Origin: Bordetella genomosp. 12
GTDB lineage: Bacteria > Pseudomonadota > Gammaproteobacteria > Burkholderiales > Burkholderiaceae_B
NCBI RefSeq assembly: GCF_002261355.1
Contig: NZ_NEVU01000001.1
Span: 868,001 to 932,000, forward strand
Direction of reading: 5' to 3'
Length of the DNA: 64,000 nt
The position numbers were made by a program, and so were the translations under genes. The notes beneath the pieces are model-generated. The model did not search any database. It had not been told where the DNA came from and saw only the letters and a list, made by a program, of their open reading frames with translations. The first letter of the stretch is position 1. Each line of letters begins with the position of its first letter. Below, piece by piece: positions 37,193-47,047 of the stretch.

Positions 37193-38422
37193 TCAGCCGA
37201 AGAACCAGTAGCACACGCCGATGGAGGCCAGCACGCCGGCCAGGTCGGCGATGAGCGCGCAGCCCACCGCGTGGCGCGCGCGCATGATGCCCACCGAGCC
37301 GAAGTACACGGCCAGCACATAGAAGGTGGTCTCGGTGCTGCCTTGCATCACGGCCGACAGCAGGGCCGCAAAGCTGTCCACGCCGAAATGCGACATGGTT
37401 TCCAGCATCATGGCGCGTGCGGCACTGCCCGAGAAGGGTTTGACCAGGGCCGTGGGCAGGGCGTCGACAAAGCGGGTGTCCCAGCCGGCGCCGGCCGCCA
37501 GCCAGCGTATGCCGTCGAGCAGGAAGTCCAGCGCGCCCGAGGCGCGCAACACGCCGACGGCGCACAGCATGGCCACCAGATAGGGCAGCAGATCGCGCGC
37601 GATGCCGAAGCCGTCCTTGGCGCCGGCGATGAAGGTTTCGTAGACGGGGACTTTTTTCCAGGCGCCGATCACCAGAAACGCCACCAGGACGGCGAACAAG
37701 GTCAGGTTGCCCAGCAGCGAGGACAGCGCGGCGATGGCGCTGGCCGACATGCCCGCCAGCAGCCCCATGAATCCGCCCATCAGCAAGGCGCCGCCGCCCA
37801 GCCAGGCCAGCACCACCGGATCCCAGAGTTTGAGGCGCTGGCACACCGCCACGGCCAGCAGGCCGGCGAGGGTGGAGGCGCTGGTGGCCAGCAGAATGGG
37901 CAGAAAGACCAGGGTGGGGTCGGGCGAGCCCTGCTGGGCGCGGAACATGAAGAGCGTGACCGGCAGCAACGTCAGGGATGAGGCATTGAGCACCAGAAAG
38001 AGGATCTGGGCGTTGCTGGCGGTATCGGGCCGGGGGTTGAGCGATTGCAGCTCGCGCATGGCGCGCAGCCCGATGGGCGTGGCCGCATTGTCCAGGCCCA
38101 GGCCGTTGGCCGCGAAGTTGAGCGTGATCAGCCCGATGGCCGGGTGATTGCGGGGCACTTCCGGCATCAGCCGCGCGAACAGCGGCCCCAGCAGGCGCGC
38201 CAGCGCGCCCACCAGGCCGGCGGCTTCGGCAATGCGCAGAAAACCCAGCCAGAGCGTGAGCGTGCCGAACAGCAGCACCATGACTTCGACCGAGATGCGC
38301 GCCATCTCGAACAGGCTGGCGACGATGGCGCGGAACACCTCGGGTTCGCCCAGGCCGATCCAGCGGACCAGTCCCGCGGCCGAGGCAACCAGAAAGAAAG
38401 CCAGCCAGAGTTTGTTCAGCAT
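37193..38422 (-). CDS. SpmA/SpmB-like fused Gate-domain membrane protein
   Basis: 409 aa, highly hydrophobic with about ten membrane segments. Two halves resemble the Bacillus spore-maturation proteins SpmA (LNFAANGLGLDNAATPIGLRAM) and SpmB ([15 protein letters not shown]… TETTFYVLAVYFGSVGI), i.e. two nucleoside-recognition/Gate domains in one chain. In non-spore-formers the role is unknown, possibly transport. It abuts pykA tail to tail. Confidence 0.8.
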   Translation of the reverse strand: MLNKLWLAFFLVASAAGLVRWIGLGEPEVFRAIVASLFEMARISVEVMVLLFGTLTLWLGFLRIAEAAGLVGALARLLGPLFARLMPEVPRNHPAIGLITLNFAANGLGLDNAATPIGLRAMRELQSLNPRPDTASNAQILFLVLNASSLTLLPVTLFMFRAQQGSPDPTLVFLPILLATSASTLAGLLAVAVCQRLKLWDPVVLAWLGGGALLMGGFMGLLAGMSASAIAALSSLLGNLTLFAVLVAFLVIGAWKKVPVYETFIAGAKDGFGIARDLLPYLVAMLCAVGVLRASGALDFLLDGIRWLAAGAGWDTRFVDALPTALVKPFSGSAARAMMLETMSHFGVDSFAALLSAVMQGSTETTFYVLAVYFGSVGIMRARHAVGCALIADLAGVLASIGVCYWFFG

Positions 38423-38498
38423 CGCTCACCAGTGAAGCAGGGGTGCGCTATTGTCGCAGACCGTCATCGCGCCGGTTTGTGCCGGGACCTTCAAACTG

Positions 38499-38511
38499 GT
38501 AACTTGGTTAC
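38499..38511. promoter_or_regulatory. Inverted repeat upstream of fadE
   Basis: GTAAC-TTG-GTTAC, 5-bp arms, 28 bases before the fadE ATG. Placed where a fatty-acid-responsive repressor could bind; which one is not known, and the arms are short. Confidence 0.35.
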
Positions 38512-38538
38512 ACAACCCTATCCCCGCGGAGGTCAGCC

Positions 38539-40788
38539 ATGAATTTGAAATCAAGCTTCGCGGATTGGCGCCGCAAGCGCATCGCTGAACCGGCCTACCG
38601 CTGGGCCCGGGCCGCGCTGCCCGGGCTGTCGGCCACCGAGCGCGAGGCCATCGAGGCCGGCGATGTCTGGTGGGATGGCGATCTGTTCACGGGCAATCCT
38701 GATTGGAACAAGCTGCTGGCCGTGCCGGCGGCCACGCTCAGCGAAGAAGAACGGCTGTTCATTGCGGGGCCGGTGGCGCGGCTATGCGCCCTGCTCGACG
38801 AGTGGGAGATCGAATGGAAGCGGCGCGACCTGCCGCCCGAGGTCTGGGATCTCATGCGGCGCGAGCGTTTCTTCGGCATGATCATTCCCAAGGAATACGG
38901 CGGCCTGGGGTTTTCGCCCTACGCCCATTCGGAAATCGTGCGGCGGGTCTCCGCCTATTCGATCACCGCCGGCGTCACCATCATGGTGCCCAATTCGCTC
39001 GGCCCGGGTGAGCTGTTGCTGCAGTTCGGCACGCCGGCGCAGCGCGAGTTCTGGTTGCCGCGCCTGGCGGATGGCCGCGAGATTCCCTGCTTCGGGCTGA
39101 CGAGTCCGGAGGCGGGTTCCGACGCGGCGTCCATGACCGACATCGGCGTGGTGTGCCGCCAGGTCATCGACGGCCAGGATCTGCTGGGCATCCGCCTGAA
39201 TTGGCACAAGCGCTACATCACGCTGGGGCCGGTGGCGACGGTGCTGGGGCTGGCGTTCAAGCTGCGCGACCCGGATGGCCTGCTGGGCGGGCCGGAAGAC
39301 GTGGGGATTTCGGTGGCGCTGGTGCCCACCGACGCGCCGGGCGTGGAGATCGGCCGCCGCCATCTGCCTTCCATGCAGGTCTTTCAGAACGGCCCCAATC
39401 AGGGGCATGATGTCTTCGTGCCGATCGAGGCCTTGATCGGCGGTCCGGCCAAGGCGGGCCATGGCTGGCAGATGCTCATGAGCGCGCTGGCCGCCGGCCG
39501 GGGTATTTCCCTGCCTTCGCTGTCGGCTGCCGGCGCGGTCATCAGCGCGCACACCTCGGGCATGTATGCGCGGGTGCGGCGCCAGTTCGGCATCCCGGTG
39601 GGGCGCTTCGAGGGCGTGCAGGAAAAGCTCGCGCGGCTGGCCGGCCATGCCTATCTGATCGAAGCCGCGCGGCGGCTGACCTGCGCGGCGCTCAATCAGG
39701 GCCATAAACCGGCGGTGGTGTCGGCCATCATGAAGTATCACGCCACCGAGCGGATGCGCATGTCGGTCAACGACGCCATGGACATTCACGGCGGCAAGGC
39801 CGTGATCGACGGGCCGCGCAACTACCTGGGTGCGCTGTACCGGGCGCTGCCCATCGCCATCACGGTCGAGGGCGCCAACATTCTCACGCGCTGCCTGATT
39901 GTCTTCGGCCAGGGCGCGATCCGGGCCCACCCCTATCTGATGCGCGAGGTCATGGCCTTGGGCGAAACCGATCAGGCGGTGGGGCAGGAACAATTCGAAC
40001 AGGCTTTCTGGCCGCATATGCGCCACAGCGGCCTGACCTTTCTGCGCGCCTGGGGCCGGGCCTGGACGGGCGGGCGCTTTGCGCCCGCGCCGCCCGCCGG
40101 CGAGGTCAGCCGGTATTACCGGCGCCTGGGGCGGTATTCAGCGGGGTTTGCCTTGCTGGCCGACGCCGCCATGGCCTTGCTGGGCGGCTCGCTCAAGCGG
40201 CGCGAGATGCTGTCGGCCCGTTTGGGCGATATTTTGTCTGAGCTGTATCTGCTGTCTGCGCTGCTCAAGCGCTGGGACGACGAGGGCCGCTGCCACGCCG
40301 ACCTGCCGCTGGTGGCCTGGGGCATGGAAGAAGGCTGCCTGCGTATCGAGCAGGCCATGGATCAGGTGCTTTCGAACCTGCCGCGCCGCGCCGCCGCCGT
40401 GGCCTTGCGGGCGGTGATTCTGCCCATGCGCCTGGCGCGCGGGCCCAGCGATGCGCTCACGCGTGAGTGCGCCAATCTGCTGCTGGAACCCTCGCCCACG
40501 CGGGATCGCCTCAATGCGGACCTGCAGCGCGGCGGCGGCAGCGACGCCATCGCCAAGCTCGAAAGCGCTTTCGCGCGCGTGACGGCGCTCGGGCCGTTAC
40601 GGGACCGCTTGCGGCGCGAAGGCGTCAAAGACTGGCGGCAGGCACATGCGGCCGGCGCCCTGAGCGATGAGGTGGCCGCCCAGATTCTGGCGGCCGAGGC
40701 GGCCGTGGCGGAGGTGGTTGCCGTGGATGATTTCGCCGCACAGGAACTGACCGGCGAGCCGGAAAGCCCGGCGCGTCGTCCGCTCTGA
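38539..40788 (+). CDS. fadE: Acyl-CoA dehydrogenase, FadE type
   Basis: 749 aa. The central acyl-CoA dehydrogenase domain has IIPKEYGGLGFSPYAHSEIVRR, GLTSPEAGSDAASM and the MDIHGGKAVIDGPRNYLG segment; a C-terminal FadE-specific domain (DUF1974-like) follows. It performs the first beta-oxidation step with FAD. The E. coli protein is ~814 aa; this one lacks the N-terminal membrane segments and starts directly at LKSSFADWRRKRIAEP. ATG 38539 follows GCGGAGG. Confidence 0.92.
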   Translation: MNLKSSFADWRRKRIAEPAYRWARAALPGLSATEREAIEAGDVWWDGDLFTGNPDWNKLLAVPAATLSEEERLFIAGPVARLCALLDEWEIEWKRRDLPPEVWDLMRRERFFGMIIPKEYGGLGFSPYAHSEIVRRVSAYSITAGVTIMVPNSLGPGELLLQFGTPAQREFWLPRLADGREIPCFGLTSPEAGSDAASMTDIGVVCRQVIDGQDLLGIRLNWHKRYITLGPVATVLGLAFKLRDPDGLLGGPEDVGISVALVPTDAPGVEIGRRHLPSMQVFQNGPNQGHDVFVPIEALIGGPAKAGHGWQMLMSALAAGRGISLPSLSAAGAVISAHTSGMYARVRRQFGIPVGRFEGVQEKLARLAGHAYLIEAARRLTCAALNQGHKPAVVSAIMKYHATERMRMSVNDAMDIHGGKAVIDGPRNYLGALYRALPIAITVEGANILTRCLIVFGQGAIRAHPYLMREVMALGETDQAVGQEQFEQAFWPHMRHSGLTFLRAWGRAWTGGRFAPAPPAGEVSRYYRRLGRYSAGFALLADAAMALLGGSLKRREMLSARLGDILSELYLLSALLKRWDDEGRCHADLPLVAWGMEEGCLRIEQAMDQVLSNLPRRAAAVALRAVILPMRLARGPSDALTRECANLLLEPSPTRDRLNADLQRGGGSDAIAKLESAFARVTALGPLRDRLRREGVKDWRQAHAAGALSDEVAAQILAAEAAVAEVVAVDDFAAQELTGEPESPARRPL

Positions 40789-40800
40789 CCCGGGCGGGCC

Positions 40801-41334
40801 TCAATCGTCCTGGTTGGGGTCCATCCCGGGAAACAGGATCTCGGTGAAGCCGAACTTGGAAAAATCCTGGATGCGCGAGGGATAGAGGCGGCCGATGAGA
40901 TGGTCGCACTCGTGCTGGACCACGCGCGCATGGAAATCGCTGGCCTGTCGATCGATGGGCTGGCCGTCGGGATCGCGCCCCTGATAGCGGATGTGCCGGT
41001 AGCGTGGTACCAGGCCGCGCAGGCCGGGCACCGACAGGCAGCCCTCCCAGCCGTCTTCCATCTCGTCGGACAGCGGCGTGATGACGGGGTTGCACAGCAC
41101 GGTGAGCGGGACGGCCGGCGCATCCGGATAGCGCGGGTTGCGTTCGAAACCGAAGATCACCAGTTGCAGGTCCACGCCGATCTGCGGCGCGGCCAGGCCG
41201 ACGCCATTGGCCTCGACCATGGTCTCGAACATGTCTTCGATCAGCTGCCGCAGGGCAGGGCTGCCGAAGTCCTCGACCGGCGCCGCCACGCGCAGCAGGC
41301 GGGGATCGCCCATTTTCAGGATGGGATGGATCAT
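40801..41334 (-). CDS. def: Peptide deformylase (second-copy type)
   Basis: 177 aa. All three metal motifs: [10 protein letters not shown] (44-53), EGCLSVPG and HECDH. Removes the formyl group from nascent chains. There is no fmt next to it; instead it follows gloA by six bases. In related genomes the def-fmt pair lies elsewhere, so this may be the second deformylase copy; that is inference. Confidence 0.92.
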   Translation of the reverse strand: MIHPILKMGDPRLLRVAAPVEDFGSPALRQLIEDMFETMVEANGVGLAAPQIGVDLQLVIFGFERNPRYPDAPAVPLTVLCNPVITPLSDEMEDGWEGCLSVPGLRGLVPRYRHIRYQGRDPDGQPIDRQASDFHARVVQHECDHLIGRLYPSRIQDFSKFGFTEILFPGMDPNQDD

Positions 41335-41340
41335 GGCGTG

Positions 41341-41736
41341 TCAGTCCGCGCGGCCTTTTTTCTGGATGAATTCGATCTTGTAGCCGTCCGGGTCTTCGAC
41401 GAAAGCGATAACCGTGGTGCCGTGCTTCATCGGGCCGGCCTCGCGGGTCACCTTGCCGCCCTTGGCCTTGACCTTGTCACAGGCTTCGTAGGCGTTGTCG
41501 ACTTCCAGCGCGACGTGGCCGTAGCCCGTGCCCAGATCGTATTGCGCGGTGTCCCAGTTGTGGGTCAGTTCGATGACGGCGCCGTCTTCTTCATCCTGGT
41601 AGCCGACGAAAGCCAGCGTGAAGCGGCCATCGGGGTAGTCCTTGCGCCGCAGCAGGCGCATGCCCAGCACGTTGGTGTAGAAGTCCAGGGATTGTTCGAG
41701 ATTGCCGACGCGCAGCATGGTGTGCAGAAAACGCAT
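41341..41736 (-). CDS. gloA: Glyoxalase I (lactoylglutathione lyase)
   Basis: 131 aa from the ATG at 41736 (GAGGA seven bases upstream). Metal ligands His5, Glu56, His74 and Glu122 match the E. coli Ni-type enzyme position for position. Converts the methylglyoxal-glutathione hemithioacetal to lactoylglutathione. The longer open frame to 41931 overlaps tcuB and is rejected. Confidence 0.93.
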   Translation of the reverse strand: MRFLHTMLRVGNLEQSLDFYTNVLGMRLLRRKDYPDGRFTLAFVGYQDEEDGAVIELTHNWDTAQYDLGTGYGHVALEVDNAYEACDKVKAKGGKVTREAGPMKHGTTVIAFVEDPDGYKIEFIQKKGRAD

Positions 41737-41848
41737 GTGTCTATCCTCAAGGCTAGCCGCGCCTGGCGCGGCGTTCAGACCCCCATCGTAACAGGGGCGG
41801 CGGGGGAGCCGCAGGGGCCCCGGCCGCTCGGCCGCCTTGAGCTCTCTT

Positions 41849-43054
41849 TCAGTCCGAGCCGAGTTGCAGTTTGTTGGGCTGACGCTTTTCGATGGCGGAC
41901 TTGAGCAGCGCCGCGCTGCGGAAGATGCCATGGGCGAATTTGCCGTAGGGCAAGGTCAGAAAGAGCGCCATGACCACGCCCAGATGCACCGCCAGCAGCA
42001 CGCCCATCCAGGCCGTGTCGCGCAAGGCCAGCAGCAGCAGGCCGGTGAGGCTGGTGAAAAACAGCAGGGCGATGAAGCCCCGGTCCATGGGCCGCTGCCG
42101 GGTATCGCCCTGGCGCGGATCGCGCCGCAGATTGAGCCACAGCAGGCCGGCCGGACCGATCAGCAGGCCCAGGCCGCCGGCCGTGCCCAGCAGCACCGGC
42201 AGGCTGAAGAAGGGGTAGGGCGCGTGCAGGTCCAGCAGGTAGTGGTAGAGCGTGGCGACCGAGGTGGCGGCAAAGCACAGCATGAAGCCGTAGAAGGTGA
42301 AGTGGTGGAAACGCCGCCGCGCCAGCGTGAAGGCGTCATCGGCCTCGTTGCAGCCCTTGCCGTGTCCGCCATCCAGATACTTCAGGCGCAGCACGTTGTG
42401 CGCGGCTTCGGCCACGGCCGGGCCGCTGGCCGCGCCCGGACTGACGTCGCGCCAGAAGCGGGTCACGCCCAGGGCCAGGGCCAACACCGCGAAGCCGAAC
42501 ACCACCCCGAACATCAGCGCCAGCGTGTTGTGCGGAAAGATGGCGTAGAAATTCCCGGCCAGCGGCGCATGCAGCCAGCCGCCGTTGATGCTCACCACCA
42601 GCACCAGGAACAGCGCCAGGCTCGCGGCGGCGGCCAGGGAGAGCGTCAGGCCGTTGCGTTGATAGAGCTTGCCCAGGGCCTGGGGCCAGGCGTAGTCGGT
42701 ATAGGTTTGCATCCGCACGCGGGCCATGGCTTGCGGCACGTTGACGCCGAATTCGTGCGGCGGCGCGTACTGGCAGGCGTGCAGACAGGCGCCGCAGTTG
42801 TGGCAGAGGTTGGCCAGGTAGTTGACGTCGCCCTTGTCGAATTCCAGGCGGCGCGTCATGGCGGGAAACACCGCACAGAATCCCTCGCAGTAACGGCAGG
42901 CATTGCAGATCTGCATCATGCGCGCGACTTCGCTTTCGTCTTCGCTCATGCGCGCGCCGGCCGTGCTGGCGTTGGCGACGAATTTCAGGGGCTGGGCGGA
43001 GGGGGCGGCGCCGGCCAGTTCGGCCTGGCGGGCAAGGTGTTCAAGCTGCTTCAC
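41849..43054 (-). CDS. tcuB: TcuB/CitB-type iron-sulfur membrane electron carrier
   Basis: 401 aa from a GTG at 43054 with GGAGT five bases upstream; it overlaps the tcuA stop by 14 bases. Two 4Fe-4S motifs (Cys50-53-56-60 and Cys84-87-90-94) precede about six membrane helices with conserved histidines likely to bind heme. In Salmonella, TcuB passes electrons from TcuA-bound FADH2 to the quinone pool during tricarballylate oxidation to cis-aconitate. Confidence 0.88.
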   Translation of the reverse strand: MKQLEHLARQAELAGAAPSAQPLKFVANASTAGARMSEDESEVARMMQICNACRYCEGFCAVFPAMTRRLEFDKGDVNYLANLCHNCGACLHACQYAPPHEFGVNVPQAMARVRMQTYTDYAWPQALGKLYQRNGLTLSLAAAASLALFLVLVVSINGGWLHAPLAGNFYAIFPHNTLALMFGVVFGFAVLALALGVTRFWRDVSPGAASGPAVAEAAHNVLRLKYLDGGHGKGCNEADDAFTLARRRFHHFTFYGFMLCFAATSVATLYHYLLDLHAPYPFFSLPVLLGTAGGLGLLIGPAGLLWLNLRRDPRQGDTRQRPMDRGFIALLFFTSLTGLLLLALRDTAWMGVLLAVHLGVVMALFLTLPYGKFAHGIFRSAALLKSAIEKRQPNKLQLGSD

Positions 43055-44471
43055 GTTGGACTCCGTTCTGGGCTTGGGCGCGCGCGGCGGCTGCGGCGCG
43101 CGTGCCGGCGATGCGGCCGAAGGCCGTGCCGATGGACATGCCGACACCGGCCGTATAGCCCTTGCCCAGCACATTGCCGGCCATCATCTCGCCGGCGACG
43201 AAGAGGTTGTCGCTGGGCTTGCCGCCGAAGCGCACCGCGGCGGTCTCGTCGACCTTCAGGCCCAGATAGGTAAACGTGATGCCTGGCCGCAGCGCATAGC
43301 CAAAGAAAGGGGCGGTGTCGATGGGGCGGGCCCAATGGGTCTTGGCGGGCGCCAGGCCTTCGGTGTGGCAGTCATCCAGACGGGTGTGGTCGAAGCTGCC
43401 GACTCGGCAGGCCTGGTTGTAGGCTTCGATGGTCTGCACGAAACGCGCCGGGTCCAGTTCGAGCTTTTGCGCCAGTTCGGCCAGCGAGTTGGCGCGCACG
43501 CCGGGGAATACCGGCGGCATGAAGCGGCCCACCGCCTTGGCGTCGATGACGGAGTAGGCGATCTGCCCTGGCTGCATGGCCACCAGGCGGCCCCAGATGG
43601 CGTAGCGTTTGGGCCAGAAATCTTCGCCCTCATCGTAAAAGCGCTCGGCGTCGCGGTTGAGCACCACCCCCAGGGAGACGCAGTCGATCCGGGTACAGAT
43701 GCCGCCGTCGTAGAGCGGCGCGCGGGCGTCGATGGCCACGCAATGCGATTGCGAAGGCTCGCCGATGATGTCGGCGCCGGCCTCCATCATGAACTTGAGT
43801 AGCACGCCCTGGTTGAACCGCGTGCCGCGGATCAGGAAGTTGTCGGCGGGCCATTCGCCGCGTTCGTTCTGGCCCCAGGCCTGCCGCAGCCATTCGATAT
43901 TGGATTCGAAGCCGCCGGCGGCCAGCACGCAGCTGCGCGCGGCGATGCGCTCCGTGCCGATGCGCGCGGCCACGAAGCGGCCGTCTTCCAGCTCCAGGGC
44001 GTCGACCGGGGCGTTGTAGCGGATCTGCACGCCCAGGGCTTCGGCGCTCCGGTAGTAGGCGTTGACCAGCGCCTTGCCGCCGCCCATGAAAAAGGCGTTG
44101 GTGCGCGCCACGTGCAGCGCGCCGGACAGCGGCGGCTGGAAGTTCACGCCGTGGCTGCGCATCCAGTCCCGACAGGACGAGGAGGCGCGGATGACCAGAC
44201 GGGCCAGTTTTTCGTCGGTGATGCCGCCCGTGACTTTGAGCAGATCCTGCCAGTATTCTTCTTCGGGGTAGGCCTCGACTAGCACGTCCTGCGGCGCATC
44301 GTGCATGCAGCGCAGGTTGCGGGTGTGCTGGGAGTTGCCGCCGCGCCATTCGCGCGGCGCGGCTTCGAGCAGCAGCACGCTGGCGCCGGCCTCGCGCGCC
44401 ATCAGGGCCGCGCACAGGGCGGCGTTGCCGCCGCCGATCACGAGTACGTCTATCATGTCGTCGTCCATCAT
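43041..44471 (-). CDS. tcuA: FAD-dependent tricarballylate dehydrogenase TcuA
   Basis: 476 aa. N-terminal FAD motif [28 protein letters not shown], the [17 protein letters not shown] segment conserved in TcuA, and the fumarate-reductase-type flavoprotein core ending in [32 protein letters not shown]. Oxidises tricarballylate to aconitate. tcuB follows with a 14-base overlap; no tcuC transporter is adjacent. ATG 44471 or 44468 may be used. Confidence 0.9.
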   Translation of the reverse strand: MMDDDMIDVLVIGGGNAALCAALMAREAGASVLLLEAAPREWRGGNSQHTRNLRCMHDAPQDVLVEAYPEEEYWQDLLKVTGGITDEKLARLVIRASSSCRDWMRSHGVNFQPPLSGALHVARTNAFFMGGGKALVNAYYRSAEALGVQIRYNAPVDALELEDGRFVAARIGTERIAARSCVLAAGGFESNIEWLRQAWGQNERGEWPADNFLIRGTRFNQGVLLKFMMEAGADIIGEPSQSHCVAIDARAPLYDGGICTRIDCVSLGVVLNRDAERFYDEGEDFWPKRYAIWGRLVAMQPGQIAYSVIDAKAVGRFMPPVFPGVRANSLAELAQKLELDPARFVQTIEAYNQACRVGSFDHTRLDDCHTEGLAPAKTHWARPIDTAPFFGYALRPGITFTYLGLKVDETAAVRFGGKPSDNLFVAGEMMAGNVLGKGYTAGVGMSIGTAFGRIAGTRAAAAARAQAQNGVQREAA

Positions 44472-44534
44472 CAGATGAGGGCGACTATAGGGGACGCTTT
44501 CAGGGGCCGCCAGAAGGCGACGGACAATGCCTCT

Positions 44535-45461
44535 TCACGATTTGTGAAGGGTCGCTCCTGGCCAGGCTCCGGCGCGCACCAGGTCGGCGGCCACCTGAGC
44601 CAGCAGCACTCTGACGGCCAAGGCCGCCGGGGACAGCTCGTCATCGGACAGGCTGACCAGCAAATTGCTGCGCGCCAATTGCCGCTCGCGGATCTGCCAG
44701 GTGGCGAGCTTTTCGCCCCGCAGCCGGACGGTGGCCGCGCCGGGCTGGATGGTGGCGCCCAGGCCGGCCTCGACCAATTCCATCAATACGTCCAGGCCGT
44801 CGATCTCGGCCGCGAGGTTGGGCCGGTCGTTGAAACGGGCAAACCCGTTGTTGACCAGGGCGCGCAGTCCGTGGCTGTCGCTGGGCAGCAGCAGGGGCAG
44901 GCCGGCCAGGTCGCGCAGCCGGACCGAGCCCGGCGGCGGCAGGCCGGGCAAGTCGTCGCGCGCGATCAGGAACAGGCTTTCATCGAGCAGGGGCATGACG
45001 CTCCAGCGCCGCGCGGTTTCGGTCTGGAACACGATGGCCAGGTCGAGCTGCCGGGCGTTGAGCATGGTGGACAGGTGGCCCGACAGGCTTTCGACCAGGC
45101 GCAGGCGCACGTCCGGATACCGCTCACGCATGGCGCGCATGAAGGGCAGCGCCAGCACCGAGGCCGTCGTTTGCGCCAGGCCGATGCTGACATGCCCGCT
45201 CAGACGCGACTCGCGCGCCGCTTTCATGGCGTCGTCGGCGTGGCGTAGCGACAGCTGCGCCTGCCGCAGGAAAGCCAGCCCGGCATCGGTGAGCACCACA
45301 CCGGTGGAGGTGCGGGTCAGCAGGCGCGTGCTCAGCTCGCCCTCCAGGCGGCTGATCTGCTGGCTCAGCGCCGAGGTGACCACGCCCAGTTCGGTGGCCG
45401 CGCGTCCCAGGCTGCCGCATTCGACGACCTTGACGAAGTAGCGCAGTTGGCGCAGTTCCAT
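44535..45461 (-). CDS. LysR-family regulator, probably of tcuAB
   Basis: 308 aa. N-terminal HTH (GSLGRAATELGVVTSALSQQISRLEGEL, ~16-43) and a LysR effector domain. It lies 63 bases upstream of tcuA on the same strand, in place of TcuR. Unusually it starts only four bases after the stop of the upstream metalloprotein gene, so its own promoter must lie inside that gene, or it is read from the glyQ transcript. There is no divergent target. Confidence 0.87.
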   Translation of the reverse strand: MELRQLRYFVKVVECGSLGRAATELGVVTSALSQQISRLEGELSTRLLTRTSTGVVLTDAGLAFLRQAQLSLRHADDAMKAARESRLSGHVSIGLAQTTASVLALPFMRAMRERYPDVRLRLVESLSGHLSTMLNARQLDLAIVFQTETARRWSVMPLLDESLFLIARDDLPGLPPPGSVRLRDLAGLPLLLPSDSHGLRALVNNGFARFNDRPNLAAEIDGLDVLMELVEAGLGATIQPGAATVRLRGEKLATWQIRERQLARSNLLVSLSDDELSPAALAVRVLLAQVAADLVRAGAWPGATLHKS

Positions 45462-45465
45462 GGCG

Positions 45466-46329
45466 TCAGAACTTGGGCAGCATGGCGGGATCGTGGCGGC
45501 GCAGGACTTTCTTGGCCGCTTCGAATCCGGGCAGGATGTGGCCGACTTCGGCCCAGAAATCCTGGCTGTGGTTCATCTCGCGCAGGTGCGCGAGTTCGTG
45601 GGCGATGACGTAATCGATGATGTCGGGGCTGAAGTGAATCAGCCGCCAGTTGAGCATGATGTTGCCATCGCTGGTGCAGGAGCCCCAGCGCGTGGCGGCC
45701 GACGACAGCCGCCAACGGCGGATCTTCAGGCCGGTGCGCGCCAGAAAGTGGGCCAGACGCTCGCCAAAGAGCGTGCCGGCGCGCTGCTGCAGCCAGGCCT
45801 GGGCGGCGTCGCGGATACGTGTGGGTTCGGCGTTGACCGGCAGCGGCAGCCAGAGCGTGGCGCCTTCGGCGGGGTCGGCGGCGTCGCCGTCGAGATGCGC
45901 CTGGCGCCGGTCGGCCGCCAGGCCGATGATGATGCGTTTGCCCAGGTAGGGCAGTTCGCCGCCGGCTTGCCAGCGGGTCTGCGCCAGCGCGAGTTGTTCG
46001 CGGCGGGCGTGCCAGTCGCGCAGCTTGGCCAGTATCCAGCGCGCCTTCTCGCGCACCGCATCGTCGATCTGCCCCAGGGTCACCCAATTGGGGGCGGTCA
46101 CGCGCAGGCCGTCGTCGGCAATGACGAAGCCGATGCTGCGGCGGCGCGAGCGCAGCAGCACGAAGCCGATCCGCTGCTGTTCGGTCTGGACCTCGCGCCA
46201 GCGCGCGCCGGCGGGCAGAGGATCGGGACAGGGGGTGGGAATGCCCGCTGGGGGCGCGCTGGCTGTTGCCGGCGTCTCGCGGGAGAGGCCGGCATCGAAC
46301 AGGAGTTCGAGCTGATCAGCGCTGGCCAT
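45466..46329 (-). CDS. YgjP-like metal-dependent hydrolase (M48/DUF45)
   Basis: 287 aa. Zincin motif HELAHLREMNHSQDFW in the C-terminal third, following the family's WGSCTSDGNIMLNWRLIHF segment. Members are annotated as metallopeptidases, and E. coli YgjP has been reported as a nucleotide pyrophosphatase; the true activity here is open. It overlaps the 3' end of plsC by 14 bases. Confidence 0.82.
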   Translation of the reverse strand: MASADQLELLFDAGLSRETPATASAPPAGIPTPCPDPLPAGARWREVQTEQQRIGFVLLRSRRRSIGFVIADDGLRVTAPNWVTLGQIDDAVREKARWILAKLRDWHARREQLALAQTRWQAGGELPYLGKRIIIGLAADRRQAHLDGDAADPAEGATLWLPLPVNAEPTRIRDAAQAWLQQRAGTLFGERLAHFLARTGLKIRRWRLSSAATRWGSCTSDGNIMLNWRLIHFSPDIIDYVIAHELAHLREMNHSQDFWAEVGHILPGFEAAKKVLRRHDPAMLPKF

Positions 46330-47044
46330 ACCTTTCAGGATTGAGCGTCCGCATTTCCGCTTCGATCCAGGCTTGGACCTTGGCGTTGAGTTCTTCGGGA
46401 GTGAGTCCCTGCGATTCTATCGCGGGGCCGAAGGAGACGGTAACCAGCCCGGGCCGCTTGACGAAGGCATTGCGGCGCCAGCATTCGCCGGCGTTCAGGG
46501 CCACGGGCACGACGCGCGCGCCGGTGCGCGACGCCAGCAGCGCGCCGCCCATCTTGAAGCGGCTCGTCTGGCCGGGGGCCACGCGCGTGCCTTCGGGAAA
46601 GAGCAGCGGCCAGCGGCCGTCATCGAGGCATTTCTGCCCTTCGCGCACCACCTGCTCGAAGGCATCGCGGCCCTTGGCGCGGTCGATGGGGATCATGCGC
46701 AGCAGCGCCAGGCCCCAGCCGAAAAACGGCACCCAGTGCAGCGACTTCTTGTAGACGAAGCAGACCGGGCGCGGCATGTGCGCCGGGAAAAACAGGGTTT
46801 CCCAGGCCGACTGATGCTTGGACAGCAGCACGATGGGGCCGTCGGGCAGGTTCTCCCAGCCCTTGACCTGCCAGCGGATGCCGCAGAAAACCTTGGCGCC
46901 CCAGATCGCCAGCCGGGGCCAGCCCACGGTGAGCCGGTAACGCAGCCGCAGCGGCACCGGCGCCCAGAGAATGCAGGCGAAGGCGTAGGGGATGACGGTG
47001 ATGGTGAGAAACACCATGTAGAGCAAGGAACGCAACCAGGCCAT
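46316..47044 (-). CDS. plsC: 1-acyl-sn-glycerol-3-phosphate acyltransferase
   Basis: 242 aa with an N-terminal membrane segment. Catalytic block HQSAWE (the H-x4-D/E motif, here with Glu) and the substrate-binding FPEGTR are both present. Makes phosphatidate from lysophosphatidate at the inner membrane. It lies three bases after gmhB in a tight operon with glyQS. Confidence 0.9.
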   Translation of the reverse strand: MAWLRSLLYMVFLTITVIPYAFACILWAPVPLRLRYRLTVGWPRLAIWGAKVFCGIRWQVKGWENLPDGPIVLLSKHQSAWETLFFPAHMPRPVCFVYKKSLHWVPFFGWGLALLRMIPIDRAKGRDAFEQVVREGQKCLDDGRWPLLFPEGTRVAPGQTSRFKMGGALLASRTGARVVPVALNAGECWRRNAFVKRPGLVTVSFGPAIESQGLTPEELNAKVQAWIEAEMRTLNPERYGQR

Positions 47045-47047
47045 GGA

